The translations under genes and the position numbers were made by a program. From positions 1-50,532 of the forward strand of contig JAJYTH010000012.1 in NCBI GenBank assembly GCA_021793175.1: a stretch of DNA of 50,532 nucleotides, written 5' to 3'. This document shows positions 25,122-33,587 of the stretch, one piece after another. This stretch comes from Actinomycetes bacterium. Lineage in GTDB: Bacteria; Actinomycetota; Actinomycetes; Mycobacteriales; Pseudonocardiaceae. A model generated the notes under the pieces. The model was not told the DNA's origin. It saw nothing but the letters and a program-made list of their open reading frames with translations, and made no database searches. How positions within the stretch are numbered: the stretch's first letter is position 1; every line of letters begins with the position of its first letter.

Positions 25122-25398
25122 TGACTGTCCGCTGTGCGGCGGAACGGGTGTCCTGTCGTGGGAACAGCCGCAGTCCGGAGTTCTGCGCACCATCGAAATG
25201 CCGTGTCCGGCTGGATGCGGTGACCACTGGAAACACCCGCGGGCCGAGCAGGACAGGGTGGTGGCCGAAACCGATGAAACGACCGTTTGTCACGAGGGAA
25301 ACGTTGCGGCCGCCAATCGAATCGGCGCCGATTTCATCCGTGAGGCACTGCAGCGTTGGGGATTCTATCCACCTGAACACGGTTTCTCGAAAGAGTGA
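25084..25398 (+). CDS. Zinc-ribbon protein of unknown function (104 aa)
   Basis: A 104-residue protein with a DnaJ-like knuckle CPLCGGTG at residues about 15-22, a second pair in CPAGCGDHW, and a C-terminal region ADFIREALQRWGFYPPEHG. The only early start in frame is the GTG at 25084, and GGAAGGA lies five bases before it, inside the upstream 36-residue gene. Overlapping starts and the shared knuckle motif suggest the two were built or kept as a unit. No named family is recognised. Confidence 0.65.
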   Translation: MATAEGSDKSRSDDCPLCGGTGVLSWEQPQSGVLRTIEMPCPAGCGDHWKHPRAEQDRVVAETDETTVCHEGNVAAANRIGADFIREALQRWGFYPPEHGFSKE

Positions 25399-25421
25399 CC
25401 GGCCGCAGTAGCATTGGAGAG

Positions 25422-26054
25422 ATGAGAACGCGGGACCTGGTGTACGGCGTCGGCAGGGTCGCCGGGTGGGCGGCTCGCACCGGCTACGAGCTGAGTAAGC
25501 GGCTGCCCGGTGCTTCCGACGACGGTCCACCGCGTCTCGAACCCGAGCCCGCACGGACGGTGGTGGTTCGCGGCAGTGATCCGTTGCGGGCACGGATGGG
25601 TCGATTACTCGCGGAGTCGGCCGAACTTGGGCGCCACGACGCGCGAAACCGGCTTTACGACACGATTCTGGCGTCTTTGGTTCCCGATGAGGCGCGTATC
25701 CTTGCCACCCTCGCCCGGGACGGTGCGTTCCCGGCCGTCGACGTCGCCGAACGAACACTGCTCGGCGGGGTGGGCAGGGTCGTGTTGCGGAACGCCTCCA
25801 CGGTGGGCAAGACGGCCGGGGTCACGCTCGCCGATCACGTTCCCGTCTACGTCACCCGGCTCGTCGACCTGGGCTTGGCCGAGATGCTGCGCGAGGACCC
25901 CGCCTTGAGCACACAGTACGAGGTGCTCGTCGCCGATGACGCCGTGGTCGAGGCCGTGAGCACCGTGCACAGGCCGACGTTCGTGCGTAAGGCCCTGCGT
26001 ATCTCCCGTTTCGGTGCGCGGCTGTGGCAGGCCTGCGATCCGGCGGGCGAGTGA
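25422..26054 (+). CDS. Abi-alpha (DUF4393)-like protein
   Basis: A 210-residue, apparently soluble protein. The central part, LRARMGRLLAESAELG, then LASLVPDEARILATLARDG, matches the pattern I associate with the Abi-alpha/DUF4393 family, named after phage abortive-infection proteins but found widely. The C-terminal half has VPVYVTRLVDLGLAEM, a helical segment with winged-helix flavour, and ends basic. The ATG at 25422 has TTGGAGAG upstream; the stop of the zinc-ribbon gene is 23 bases away, so they may share a transcript. Family assignment is tentative and function unknown. Confidence 0.6.
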   Translation: MRTRDLVYGVGRVAGWAARTGYELSKRLPGASDDGPPRLEPEPARTVVVRGSDPLRARMGRLLAESAELGRHDARNRLYDTILASLVPDEARILATLARDGAFPAVDVAERTLLGGVGRVVLRNASTVGKTAGVTLADHVPVYVTRLVDLGLAEMLREDPALSTQYEVLVADDAVVEAVSTVHRPTFVRKALRISRFGARLWQACDPAGE

Positions 26055-26078
26055 TCGACGGGGACGTCGTCGACCGGA

Positions 26079-27449
26079 TCACCAGCTGTGGAGCCAGTCG
26101 AGTGTCACGGCCGCGGTCCACGACTGTTGTGTGCTGCCGAGGGGTTCTCCGGTGAAGGGCTCGTAGTACTCGCCGAAGGAACCGTCGGACACCAGCCGAA
26201 GCCCTTGGTCGCGCCATTGCCGTGCCAGCTCGGCCCAGCCTCTGCGGTGGAAGGCGAAGCTGAACAACCATGCCATGACAGGCCACTGTGGACCCCTCCA
26301 GTAACGGCGTGCGTCGAAGCCGGGATCGTTCGGCGATACCGAGGGAACCACGGCCGCATGGAGTTCCGGGTGGCCGGCCCAGCCCGGCCCGGTCAATTCC
26401 TCCAGCAGCCGACGCTCCAGCCGATCCGGCAGCGCCGAGCACAACAAGGGGGAGAACGCCGCGATCGTCGTGGTCTTCGACGTGTCGCCGTTGCGTAGGT
26501 CCCTGTCGTAGGCGAAACCGGTATCCGGGTCGGTGTTGTGGGCGACCGCCTCACGAGCCCGTGCGGCCCAAGCGCGCAGGTCCGCCACCTTGCCGGGAAC
26601 CTCGAGGGACGACTCGTGGGCGAGGTCGGCCAAGTCGTCGCACGCCATCGCGAACAGTGCCGTGGTGAACACGTCACCGACGCGGAAGTCCGAGTTCGTC
26701 ACCACTGCTTCTGGCGCGTAGTCGGCTCGCCGTAGCTGTTCGATGATCCATAGGTAGCGGTCGTACTCGTCGTCGCTGGGACGTTCGTCGGGATCTTCGA
26801 CACCGAGGGTGTCCAGCCGCACGTACGGCGGGAGGTCCGGGCCCGGCCGCACGTGCGCATAGGGCGAGTCCCAACGCGGGGAATTGTCCATTCCGGACTC
26901 CCAGCCGTGCACGATGGTGATCAGCCCGCAGGATTCGGACATTCGGTGTCGCGCGAGCCACCGGTGCCAGCGGTACAGGGGTCGCCAAGCCCGGGTCGCG
27001 AACGTCTCGGCGAGTTCGACGTCGGCCTGCGAGGCCCGGCGTGCGGTATCGACGATGCGGCGCAACGCGATCGCATGCACCGGAGGCTGGCAGATGCCGG
27101 AGGTGCGCACATGGGGCGGGCACTGCGGTACGGCGTCGGTGCCCCAACGGTCCGGGCCGGGGAAGTAGCCCGTGGCCTCGGTGAAGACGATGTGCGGGAT
27201 CATGCCGTCCGACCATTGCGCGGACAACAGGGTGTCGAGTTCGGTGACGGCCCTGCGCACGTCGAGATAGGCCAGCCCGATGGCGATGAACGCGGCGTCC
27301 CAGCTCCACATGTGCGGGTAGAGCTTGGGCGAGGCGGTGACGAGCGCGCCCGTGTCGTTGTCACGCAGCACGGTAGCGGCGCGGTCGGCGAGTGTGGTGG
27401 GGGACAGTCTCGGTAGGCGCATGTCAGCCGTGTTCGTCGAAGTGGTCAC
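26079..27449 (-). CDS. ggh: Glucosylglycerate hydrolase (GH63-type)
   Basis: A 456-residue (alpha/alpha)6-barrel enzyme. It closely follows the mycobacterial glucosylglycerate hydrolase that releases glucose and glycerate from the compatible solute glucosylglycerate. Diagnostic stretches are YPHMWSWDAAFIAIGLA, QWSDGMIPHIVF, GWESGMDNSPRWDSPYA, DEYDRYLW and EYYEPFTGEPLGSTQQSW, the last near the family's catalytic Glu. The GTG at 27449 follows TTGGAGAC; an upstream ATG at 27470 is possible. It is divergent from a ROK regulator, which is the obvious candidate controller. The synthesis genes (gpgS, gpgP) are not in the window. Confidence 0.88.
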   Translation of the reverse strand: MTTSTNTADMRLPRLSPTTLADRAATVLRDNDTGALVTASPKLYPHMWSWDAAFIAIGLAYLDVRRAVTELDTLLSAQWSDGMIPHIVFTEATGYFPGPDRWGTDAVPQCPPHVRTSGICQPPVHAIALRRIVDTARRASQADVELAETFATRAWRPLYRWHRWLARHRMSESCGLITIVHGWESGMDNSPRWDSPYAHVRPGPDLPPYVRLDTLGVEDPDERPSDDEYDRYLWIIEQLRRADYAPEAVVTNSDFRVGDVFTTALFAMACDDLADLAHESSLEVPGKVADLRAWAARAREAVAHNTDPDTGFAYDRDLRNGDTSKTTTIAAFSPLLCSALPDRLERRLLEELTGPGWAGHPELHAAVVPSVSPNDPGFDARRYWRGPQWPVMAWLFSFAFHRRGWAELARQWRDQGLRLVSDGSFGEYYEPFTGEPLGSTQQSWTAAVTLDWLHSW

Positions 27450-27797
27450 GAAGTCTCCAACAGCGGGCATGTTTCGGGGCCGTACCACCGGCGCCGACTC
27501 GTGCACGGGTCCGGCTTCGGGGAGCCGTCGTCGGTTTCACGGGTGGCGGTGGCGGTGGTGAGGAGGCGGGGTCGTTTCGTCTTACCCGTCGACCGAAACG
27601 GTGACGAGGGACACATTATTCCGCTGTTTCCGGCGGAGATCCCCGCGTGGTCGGCGGACGGGGCGACCGTGCTGAGTCCGACGGCGCGCAGGGGTTCCGG
27701 TCGGGTGATATCGCTTCCCCGCATTCGAGACCTCTGGACCAACCGATCTGCTTTTGTCTAGTTGGTGAACATAAGCGGGGTAGGTCATTCTGTCAAC
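27450..27797. promoter_or_regulatory. ggh/ROK divergent control region
   Basis: 348 bases with no gene I can support. Near the ROK start the composition turns AT-richer (27751-27775), with TTGTCTAGTT-GGTG-AACATAA, a weak inverted repeat AGTT/AACA that could be the ROK operator. An open frame (27501-27761) exists but has no ribosome site or recognisable product. Confidence 0.35.
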
Positions 27798-28952
27798 ATG
27801 GTCGACACAACTCCCACCTCTCCAGGGCACATACTCGCAGTGCTGCGCGCGGACGGACCACTGACTCGGCAAGAGCTGCAAGAACGCGTCGGCGTGTCCA
27901 GGGCGACCATGGTCGAGCGGCTCGATGCGCTCCGCCGGGCCGGCCTCCTGTGCCGGGCCGGGCATCGTGAGTCCAGCGGGGGTCGTAGGGCGGAGCTGCT
28001 CGCGGTGAACGACACCGGCCACGCGGCACTCGTTGCCGACCTCGGGCAGAGTCACGCCACGCTCGCCGTGGTGGACCTGCGGGGAACCGTCTTCGCCCGC
28101 ACCGAGCTGAGGCTGTCTTCTTCGGATTGTCCTAAAAAGACTTTGTCGACGCTTGTGGAGACAGGGAGTTCTCTGCTCGAAGCATCGGGTAAACGGGAAG
28201 AGTTGTGCGCGGTGGGACTGTCGGTTCCGGGGCAGGTCGATCACGCCGAGGGCGTTACCGTCGCACCGTGGTCGATGCGGCAATGGAGCGGTGTGCGGCT
28301 GCGCGGCCCGTTCGCCGATGCGTTCGGCGTTCCGGTGTTGCTGGAGAACGACGCCAACGCGTTGGCGCTGGCCGACTACTACGCGATGGGCAGGCCCGAT
28401 GCCACGATGGTGGGCGTGAAGGTTGGCACTGGTATCGGTGCGGGAGTCGTCATCGCGGGGCGACCCCATCGCGGCGAGACCGGGTCGGCGGGTGAGATCG
28501 GTCATATGCGCATCGAGGGCAGCGACAAGCGGTGCGCGTGTGGTCGGCGCGGTTGCGTGGCGGCGGAGGCGAGTGGTCAGGCTTTGGTGCGAGCGCTGAG
28601 GCCGCACGGTGCCCGCTCGGTGGGCGACGTGGTGCGGTGGGCCAAGGAGGGGCGCGCCGAGGCGGTGGACGCGGTTTCGGCTGCGGGACGGCTCGTCGGC
28701 ACGGTGCTCGCGACGGTGGTGACCATCGTGAACCCCCGCTACGTGCGACTCGGCGGAGCTGTCGGAGTCCTGACCCCGTTCGTCGAGGCGTTACGGATGA
28801 CGGTGGAGAGCAACGCCCACACCAGTGCCCTGCGCAAGCTCGACATCGCGGCGACCTCTCTGGGCGACCAAGGTATGTTGGTGGGCCTCTCGGGCCTCGT
28901 CGCCGACGAGATGTTGTCCCCGGCGAGGGTCGACGCGCTGAGTGGCGCTTGA
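27798..28952 (+). CDS. ROK-family transcriptional regulator
   Basis: A 384-residue ROK protein with an N-terminal winged helix (LTRQELQERVGVSRATMVERL, about residues 20-45) and a sugar-kinase-like body: LGQSHATLAVVDLRG, LENDANALALADYY, VKVGTGIGAGVV, and the ROK zinc site CACGRRGCVAAEASG. Such proteins are usually sugar-responsive repressors. The ATG at 27798 was chosen; in-frame TTG 27762 and GTG 27765 would add about 12 residues and no good ribosome site distinguishes them. It is divergent from glucosylglycerate hydrolase, so glucose or glucosylglycerate is a reasonable effector guess. Confidence 0.88.
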   Translation: MVDTTPTSPGHILAVLRADGPLTRQELQERVGVSRATMVERLDALRRAGLLCRAGHRESSGGRRAELLAVNDTGHAALVADLGQSHATLAVVDLRGTVFARTELRLSSSDCPKKTLSTLVETGSSLLEASGKREELCAVGLSVPGQVDHAEGVTVAPWSMRQWSGVRLRGPFADAFGVPVLLENDANALALADYYAMGRPDATMVGVKVGTGIGAGVVIAGRPHRGETGSAGEIGHMRIEGSDKRCACGRRGCVAAEASGQALVRALRPHGARSVGDVVRWAKEGRAEAVDAVSAAGRLVGTVLATVVTIVNPRYVRLGGAVGVLTPFVEALRMTVESNAHTSALRKLDIAATSLGDQGMLVGLSGLVADEMLSPARVDALSGA

Positions 28953-28984
28953 TGCGGTGGCCCGTGTCCGTCGGACGTGCGGCT

Positions 28985-29026
28985 ACGCAGGCTGCGGACA
29001 CGACGACGCAGGCTGCGGACACGACG
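28985..29026. repeat. Exact 21-bp tandem repeat (2 copies)
   Basis: Two identical 21-base units beginning ACGCAGGCTGCGG and ending ACACGACG run head to tail at 28985-29005 and 29006-29026, in the gap between the ROK gene and the DinB-like gene. The unit length keeps a reading frame, but I see no gene across it. Confidence 0.85.
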
Positions 29027-29070
29027 TTCTTAACTCGGCGGGGGGCGCTGGGTTGCACCAGAATCTCCGT

Positions 29071-29577
29071 ATGAAGAGCGTGGACGTACTGACCGACGGA
29101 TTCGAGCGGGTCAAGGAGGCCGTGCACGACGTCGCGCGCGGCCTCGGTGCCTCCGCCCTGAACCATCGGGTCGATTCGCAGGCCAACTCGATCGCCTGGC
29201 TGTTGTGGCACCTCACGCGGGTGCAGGACGACCATGTGTCCGAAGTAGCCGGTACTGAGCAGGTATGGCATTCGGGTGGCTGGATCGACCGCTTCGGGCT
29301 GCCGTTGTCGCCCGGGGACACGGGATTCGGCCACACGAGTGAGGATGTCGCCGCGGTGCGAGTGAAAACACCGAAGCTGCTGACCGGTTACTACGACGCT
29401 GTCCACGACAACACTCTCGAATATCTCGGCGAGCTCGATGACGACGACTTCGACATCGTCGTGGACGAGTCGTGGGAGCCACCTGTCACGTTGGGCGTCC
29501 GACTGGTCAGCGTCATCGGTGACAGCCTGCAGCACGCGGGCCAGGCCGCGTACGTGCGTGGGCTGATGCGGCGCTGA
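29071..29577 (+). CDS. DinB-fold (DUF664-type) protein
   Basis: A 168-residue four-helix-bundle protein. The metal-binding histidines of the DinB/mycothiol-maleylpyruvate isomerase fold are visible: SIAWLLWHLTR, RVQDDHVSEVAG, and DSLQHAGQAAYVRGL. In actinobacteria many such proteins are thiol (mycothiol or bacillithiol) transferases; the substrate here is unknown. The ATG at 29071 gives MKSVDVLTDGFERV; no strong ribosome site is present. It follows the ROK gene by 118 bases, including a tandem repeat. Confidence 0.8.
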   Translation: MKSVDVLTDGFERVKEAVHDVARGLGASALNHRVDSQANSIAWLLWHLTRVQDDHVSEVAGTEQVWHSGGWIDRFGLPLSPGDTGFGHTSEDVAAVRVKTPKLLTGYYDAVHDNTLEYLGELDDDDFDIVVDESWEPPVTLGVRLVSVIGDSLQHAGQAAYVRGLMRR

Positions 29578-29973
29578 TCCGGCTGATCCGCCCGCGCCCC
29601 GTCGTTCCGGCCGACCTGAGGCTTATGTCCTGGCATACGAGTGGTCGGTGTGCCGTGCTGGGAACACGGGTGCGTGACCGAACGGAGCGGATGTCACGCG
29701 GGGGGATCACCGGTTCCGGTGTAACGAACTCACTCGGTGGAGCGCTACCCCTTACGGACGCTCGCCTTCTGTGTGGAGCGCCACTACCGTACGTCTGGTG
29801 TGGCTGTTGAAAATACAGTCGCCCCACGCGCTGTGCTTATAGCACATCAAATACCATGATCGTAACCTTTCTGTACGTATCGTCACACGTGTTTTTGGGT
29901 TGTTGCAGGTAGGCGCGTTCTGTCCCGACTCGTCAGCTGAGACCGGCAAAGCATTCTGTTACGTTGCCTGAAT
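29578..29973. promoter_or_regulatory. Upstream region of the ectoine operon
   Basis: 396 bases without a supportable gene. They hold CACCGG-TT-CCGGTG (29708-29721) and TGTGC-TTATA-GCACA (29832-29846), both perfect inverted repeats. The stretch 29850-29900 is AT-richer than its surroundings. The second repeat, about 130 bases before ectA, is the better operator candidate. Which end of the region drives ectA cannot be fixed from sequence. Confidence 0.45.
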
Positions 29974-30507
29974 ATGTCCGGAAAGCACTCGGAGCGTGCC
30001 AACGGCGATAATCAATCGGCGGGCCACGTTGTGATCGAAACGCCGACCAAGCGGGACGGCGCGGCCCTGTGGCGAATAGCACATGATTCACAAAAGCTGG
30101 ATCTGAACTCGTCATACGCGTACCTGTTGTGGTGTGTCGATTTCGCCGATACATCGATTATCGCGCGTGTCGACGGAGAAATTGTTGGATTTGTGATCGG
30201 ATATCGGCGGCCCGCGGAGCCCGAAGCCGCGCTGGTGTGGCAGGTCGCCGTGGATGCCTCCCAGCGGGGTCGAGGTTTGGCGGGCACGCTGCTCGACGAG
30301 CTGTTCGGTCGCCTGGTGGACGCGGGAGTGCGTTACCTGGACACCACGATCACGCCTGATAACCAGGCGTCGATTCGGCTGTTCTCCTCGTTTGCCGAGA
30401 GGTGGAACGCCACTTTGGAGAGGTCTCGCTTGTTCGAGTCCGACGACTTCCCGGACGAGCACGAGCCGGAAGACCTTTTCCGCATCGGTCCGCTCTCGCG
30501 GGTGTGA
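29974..30507 (+). CDS. ectA: L-2,4-diaminobutyrate N-acetyltransferase
   Basis: Second enzyme of ectoine synthesis: it acetylates diaminobutyrate with acetyl-CoA. A 177-residue GNAT fold, with [14 protein letters not shown] for substrate binding and [20 protein letters not shown] containing the acetyl-CoA Q/R-x-x-G-x-G/A loop; [15 protein letters not shown] is the conserved end of the fold. The ATG at 29974 has no clear ribosome site. It heads ectABCD; ectB follows after 49 AT-rich bases. Confidence 0.95.
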   Translation: MSGKHSERANGDNQSAGHVVIETPTKRDGAALWRIAHDSQKLDLNSSYAYLLWCVDFADTSIIARVDGEIVGFVIGYRRPAEPEAALVWQVAVDASQRGRGLAGTLLDELFGRLVDAGVRYLDTTITPDNQASIRLFSSFAERWNATLERSRLFESDDFPDEHEPEDLFRIGPLSRV

Positions 30508-30556
30508 CCGGTCTCGCGGAATTTATTTGTTTCACAATAACAGGAGACTGAGTGAC

Positions 30557-31810
30557 GTGAGCATCTTCGAAACGCTCGAGTCCGAGGTGCGCAGCTACAG
30601 CCGTGGCTGGCCCACAGTGTTCGACCGAGCGCAGGGTAGTTGGCTCTACTCAGAAGACGGCAAAGCATACCTGGATTTCTTCGCGGGCGCGGGTGCTCTC
30701 AACTACGGGCATAACAATCCGGTGCTGAAGAAGGCATTGATCGATTACATTTCCCGCGACGGCGTGACCCACGCGCTGGACATGTTCACCGCCGCCAAGC
30801 GCGACTTCCTGGAAACGTTGAATGACGTCATCCTGAAGCCGCGCGAGATGGAGTACAAGGTCATTTTCCCCGGCCCCGGCGGCGCCAACGCCGTCGAGGC
30901 GGCGTTGAAGCTGGCCCGCAAGGTGACCGGCAAGGAGTCGGTCATCAACTTCACCAACGCGTTCCACGGCATGACATTGGGAGCGCTGTCGGTGACGGGT
31001 AACTCGATGAAGCGCGGTGGCGCGGGCATTCCCCTCGTGCACGCCACGCCGATGCCGTATGACAAGTACTTCGACGGCGCCTACCCGGACTTCCTCTACT
31101 TCGAGCGGTTGCTCGAGGACTCCGGTAGTGGCCTGAACGAGCCCGCCGCGGTCATCGTGGAGACCGTTCAGGGCGAGGGCGGCATCAACGCCGCGCGGCT
31201 GGAGTGGTTGAAGGGGCTTTCGGACCTGTGCCAGCGGCACGGCATCCTGCTCATCCTCGACGATGTGCAGATGGGCTGCGGCCGTACCGGCCCGTTCTTC
31301 AGCTTCGAGGAAGCCGGCATCAAGCCGGACATGATCTGTCTGTCGAAGTCGATCGGCGGCTACGGCCTGCCGTTGGCGATCACGCTGATCCGGCCGGACC
31401 TCGACGTGTGGGCCCCCGGCGAACACAACGGCACGTTCCGCGGGGTCAACCCGGCGTTCGTCACCGCGGCCGAGGCGCTGCGCACCTACTGGCAGGACGG
31501 TGAGCTGGAGAAGAGTACCAAGGCGAAGGGCGAGCGGGTGGCGCAGGCATTCACCGAATTGGTGAATCGCTATCCGAAGGCGAACCTGGTAGCCAAGGGG
31601 CGGGGACTGGCTCGTGGTCTCGAGTTCGAGAACGGTGAGGTGGCCGGAAAGGTCTGCGCGGCGGCGTTCGACCGTGGTCTACTCATGGAGACCTCCGGCC
31701 CCGACGGTGAAGTTGTGAAGCTGTTGCCCGCACTCATCACGACGGAGGACGAGATCGAACAAGGTCTGTCGATCATCAGCGAGTCCGTCGACGCCGTGCT
31801 TTCCCGCTGA
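30557..31810 (+). CDS. ectB: Diaminobutyrate-2-oxoglutarate transaminase
   Basis: First enzyme of ectoine synthesis: a PLP-dependent class III aminotransferase that converts aspartate semialdehyde plus glutamate to diaminobutyrate. The 417 residues contain [50 protein letters not shown] and the PLP lysine in [13 protein letters not shown]. The GTG at 30557 gives [19 protein letters not shown], the family N-terminus, with AGGAGA upstream; the longer open frame overlaps ectA. ectC follows 39 bases later. Confidence 0.97.
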   Translation: MSIFETLESEVRSYSRGWPTVFDRAQGSWLYSEDGKAYLDFFAGAGALNYGHNNPVLKKALIDYISRDGVTHALDMFTAAKRDFLETLNDVILKPREMEYKVIFPGPGGANAVEAALKLARKVTGKESVINFTNAFHGMTLGALSVTGNSMKRGGAGIPLVHATPMPYDKYFDGAYPDFLYFERLLEDSGSGLNEPAAVIVETVQGEGGINAARLEWLKGLSDLCQRHGILLILDDVQMGCGRTGPFFSFEEAGIKPDMICLSKSIGGYGLPLAITLIRPDLDVWAPGEHNGTFRGVNPAFVTAAEALRTYWQDGELEKSTKAKGERVAQAFTELVNRYPKANLVAKGRGLARGLEFENGEVAGKVCAAAFDRGLLMETSGPDGEVVKLLPALITTEDEIEQGLSIISESVDAVLSR

Positions 31811-31849
31811 GCACGGCCAAGGAAATTTTCGATACGCGAAGGAGAAATC

Positions 31850-32239
31850 TTGATCGTCCGCACGCTCGACGACATCACCGACACCGACGCAGACATCAAG
31901 CAGCCGAACTGGCGCAGCAAGCGCATCGTGCTCGCCAAGGACAAGGTCGGTTTCTCGGTACACGAGACCACCTTGTACGCGGGGACCGTCAACGACTTCT
32001 GGTACGCCAACCACATCGAGGCCGTGTTCATCATCGAGGGTGAGGGCGAGCTGACGGACAAGGCGACCGGACAGACCTACCAGCTCAAGCCCGGTTCCAT
32101 CTACGTGTTGAACGAGCACGACCAGCACCAGGTGCGTCCGAAGACGGACATGCGCACGGTGTGCGTCTTCAACCCGCCCATTACAGGTCGTGAGGTGCAC
32201 GACGAGAACGGGGTCTACCCGCTCGTCATCGAGGACTGA
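31850..32239 (+). CDS. ectC: Ectoine synthase
   Basis: Closes gamma-acetyl-diaminobutyrate to ectoine. A 129-residue cupin; VIEGEGEL-like metal-binding strands are visible as [17 protein letters not shown], and [19 protein letters not shown] supplies further cupin residues. The start is a rare TTG (31850), supported by AAGGAGAAA directly upstream and by the family opening MIVRTLDDI; there is no nearby ATG or GTG that keeps it. Confidence 0.96.
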   Translation: MIVRTLDDITDTDADIKQPNWRSKRIVLAKDKVGFSVHETTLYAGTVNDFWYANHIEAVFIIEGEGELTDKATGQTYQLKPGSIYVLNEHDQHQVRPKTDMRTVCVFNPPITGREVHDENGVYPLVIED

Positions 32240-32259
32240 CACGTCTGTCCACATCAGGC

Positions 32260-32296
32260 TTCGTGGGAGCCGCGCCGTGGGTGTGGTTCCCACGAA
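32260..32296 (+). promoter_or_regulatory. Hairpin in the ectC-ectD gap (possible attenuator)
   Basis: TTCGTGGGAGCC (32260-32271) pairs with GGTTCCCACGAA (32285-32296), twelve base pairs with one G-T, around 13 bases. No T run follows. It sits in the 151-base gap inside the operon and could limit read-through into ectD or stabilise the ectABC end. Confidence 0.55.
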
Positions 32297-32390
32297 ACCC
32301 CGATTCGGTAGCGACTGAAAAGAACGGGGAACGCGAAACACCGATACAGCACGAAAACAGCACAGTGGCACTCGGAGGAGGCGAGTTACC

Positions 32391-33293
32391 GTGACTCTCG
32401 CGGAGAGCCGGACCATCGACAGCTATCCCACTCGTGTCGCCGGTGAGGCGAAGCTACTCGAACGGACGGACCCCACTGTCTGGGGTGCAGCGCAGGACGG
32501 CCCGATGGACGCGGCCGCTCTGGCCTCGCACGATGCGAAGGGATACTCGATCATCGAGGGCCTGTTGTCCCCGGCCGAGGTGCAGGGGTACTGGCAGGAA
32601 CTCGTGCGGCTCTCGTCGGACGAGAAGCTCAAAACCGACGAGCGCGTTGTCACCGAGAAGAAGTCCGGCGATGTCCGGTCGATCTTCGAGGTGCACAAGA
32701 TCAGTGAGCTGATCGCGGAACTGGCGCGTGACCCGCGGATTCTGGATCGGGCGCAGCAGATCCTCGGCTCGGATGTCTACATGCACCAGAGTCGGGTCAA
32801 CTACATGCCGGGGTTTCGGGGCAACGGCTTCTACTGGCATTCGGATTTCGAGACCTGGCACGCCGAGGACGGCATGCCGAAGCCGCGCGCGGTGAGCTGC
32901 TCCATCGCGTTGACGGACAACTATCCGTTCAACGGCGGTTTGATGGTGATGCCGGGGTCGCAGCGCACCTTCGTGCAGTGTGCCGGGGAGACACCCGAGA
33001 ATCACTACAAGGAGTCGCTGAAGGAGCAGGAGATCGGCGTTCCGAGCGAGGAGGACATCACCAAGCTCGCGGCCGAGTACGGTACCGACCAGTTCACCGG
33101 TCCCGCGGGATCGGTGCTGTTCTTCGACTCCAACATCATGCACGGCTCGGGTAACAACATCACGCCGTATCCGAGGTCGAACATCTTCTTCGTCTTCAAC
33201 AGTGTCGAGAACACACTGGTGGAGCCTTATGCGGCGAAGAGTCCGAGGCCGTCGTTCATCGCCAGCAGGGACTTCACGCCGTTGACCCGCTGA
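32391..33293 (+). CDS. ectD: Ectoine 5-hydroxylase
   Basis: A 2-oxoglutarate/Fe(II) dioxygenase that converts ectoine to 5-hydroxyectoine. In 300 residues the iron triad is visible: His150 and Asp152 in FYWHSDFETWH, and His251 in SNIMHGSGNNI. FNGGLMVMPGSQ and the downstream SPRPSFIASRDF fit the family. The GTG at 32391 has GGAGGCGAG upstream. It is separated from ectC by 151 bases with a hairpin, so its level may differ from ectABC. Confidence 0.96.
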   Translation: MTLAESRTIDSYPTRVAGEAKLLERTDPTVWGAAQDGPMDAAALASHDAKGYSIIEGLLSPAEVQGYWQELVRLSSDEKLKTDERVVTEKKSGDVRSIFEVHKISELIAELARDPRILDRAQQILGSDVYMHQSRVNYMPGFRGNGFYWHSDFETWHAEDGMPKPRAVSCSIALTDNYPFNGGLMVMPGSQRTFVQCAGETPENHYKESLKEQEIGVPSEEDITKLAAEYGTDQFTGPAGSVLFFDSNIMHGSGNNITPYPRSNIFFVFNSVENTLVEPYAAKSPRPSFIASRDFTPLTR

Positions 33294-33353
33294 CCCCGTT
33301 CGGGCGACACAACCCAACGACACAACTGGACACGAACGGCCGCACCGGGGGGC

Positions 33354-33540
33354 TTGTAATTACACAGATGCAATCTGTTACTTTAAGTGCACCTCAACGG
33401 CGCGGCTGACGAGGTTACCGCCGTCACAGACGGGTGACTCCTTGCTCGGGGTGAGTCCCGGACGTGGGCGACGGTGTGGATTTGCGCGAGTACGGCCCCG
33501 CGCCGCCAGATTCGGGACTGGTGGCACGGGGCCGTATTCG
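33354..33540 (+). ncRNA. Candidate small RNA unit (promoter-like element to strong hairpin)
   Basis: Downstream of ectD, AT-rich DNA contains TTGTAA (33354-33359) and TACTTT (33379-33384), promoter-like with a 19-base spacer. Within it are the palindrome TGTAATTACA (33355-33364) and the inverted repeat ACAGAT-gca-ATCTGT (33364-33378). About 100 bases later a strong stem (33487-33500 with 33527-33540, inner arms GCCGCCA/TGGTGGC) is followed by a T-rich tract. No open frame with a ribosome site lies between. This would give an RNA of about 150 nt; alternatively the hairpin ends the ectD transcript and the AT-rich element is something else. Confidence 0.4.
33491..33536. terminator. Strong hairpin terminator between ectD and the minus-strand unknown gene
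   Basis: TACGGCCCCG pairs with CGGGGCCGTA, and the inner arms GCCGCCA and TGGTGGC pair after one mismatch (one G-T); the stem can extend to 33487-33540. TTCGTTTCTGTT follows on the plus strand. Confidence 0.8.
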
Positions 33541-33587
33541 TTTCTGTTCGCCCATTCGGTGATTATCGTCCCGATCCGGGCGCGGCT

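Noticed and set aside
25422..26054. Abi-alpha-like gene as a phage-defence gene
   Set aside because: The family name alone does not support defence: there is no defence island, mobile element or composition shift around it.
27501..27761. 86-residue plus-strand frame in the ggh/ROK gap
   Set aside because: No ribosome site, no recognisable product, and it overlaps the ggh leader and a likely divergent promoter.
29625..29810. 61-residue frame upstream of ectA
   Set aside because: Arg/Ser-rich shadow composition, no ribosome site, and it spans inverted repeats of the ect control region.
29862..29886. GlnR-like box before ectA (GTAAC at 29862, GTCAC at 29882)
   Set aside because: The half-sites are 20 bases apart rather than 22 and the intervening GAAAC-type boxes do not match, so I do not call it.
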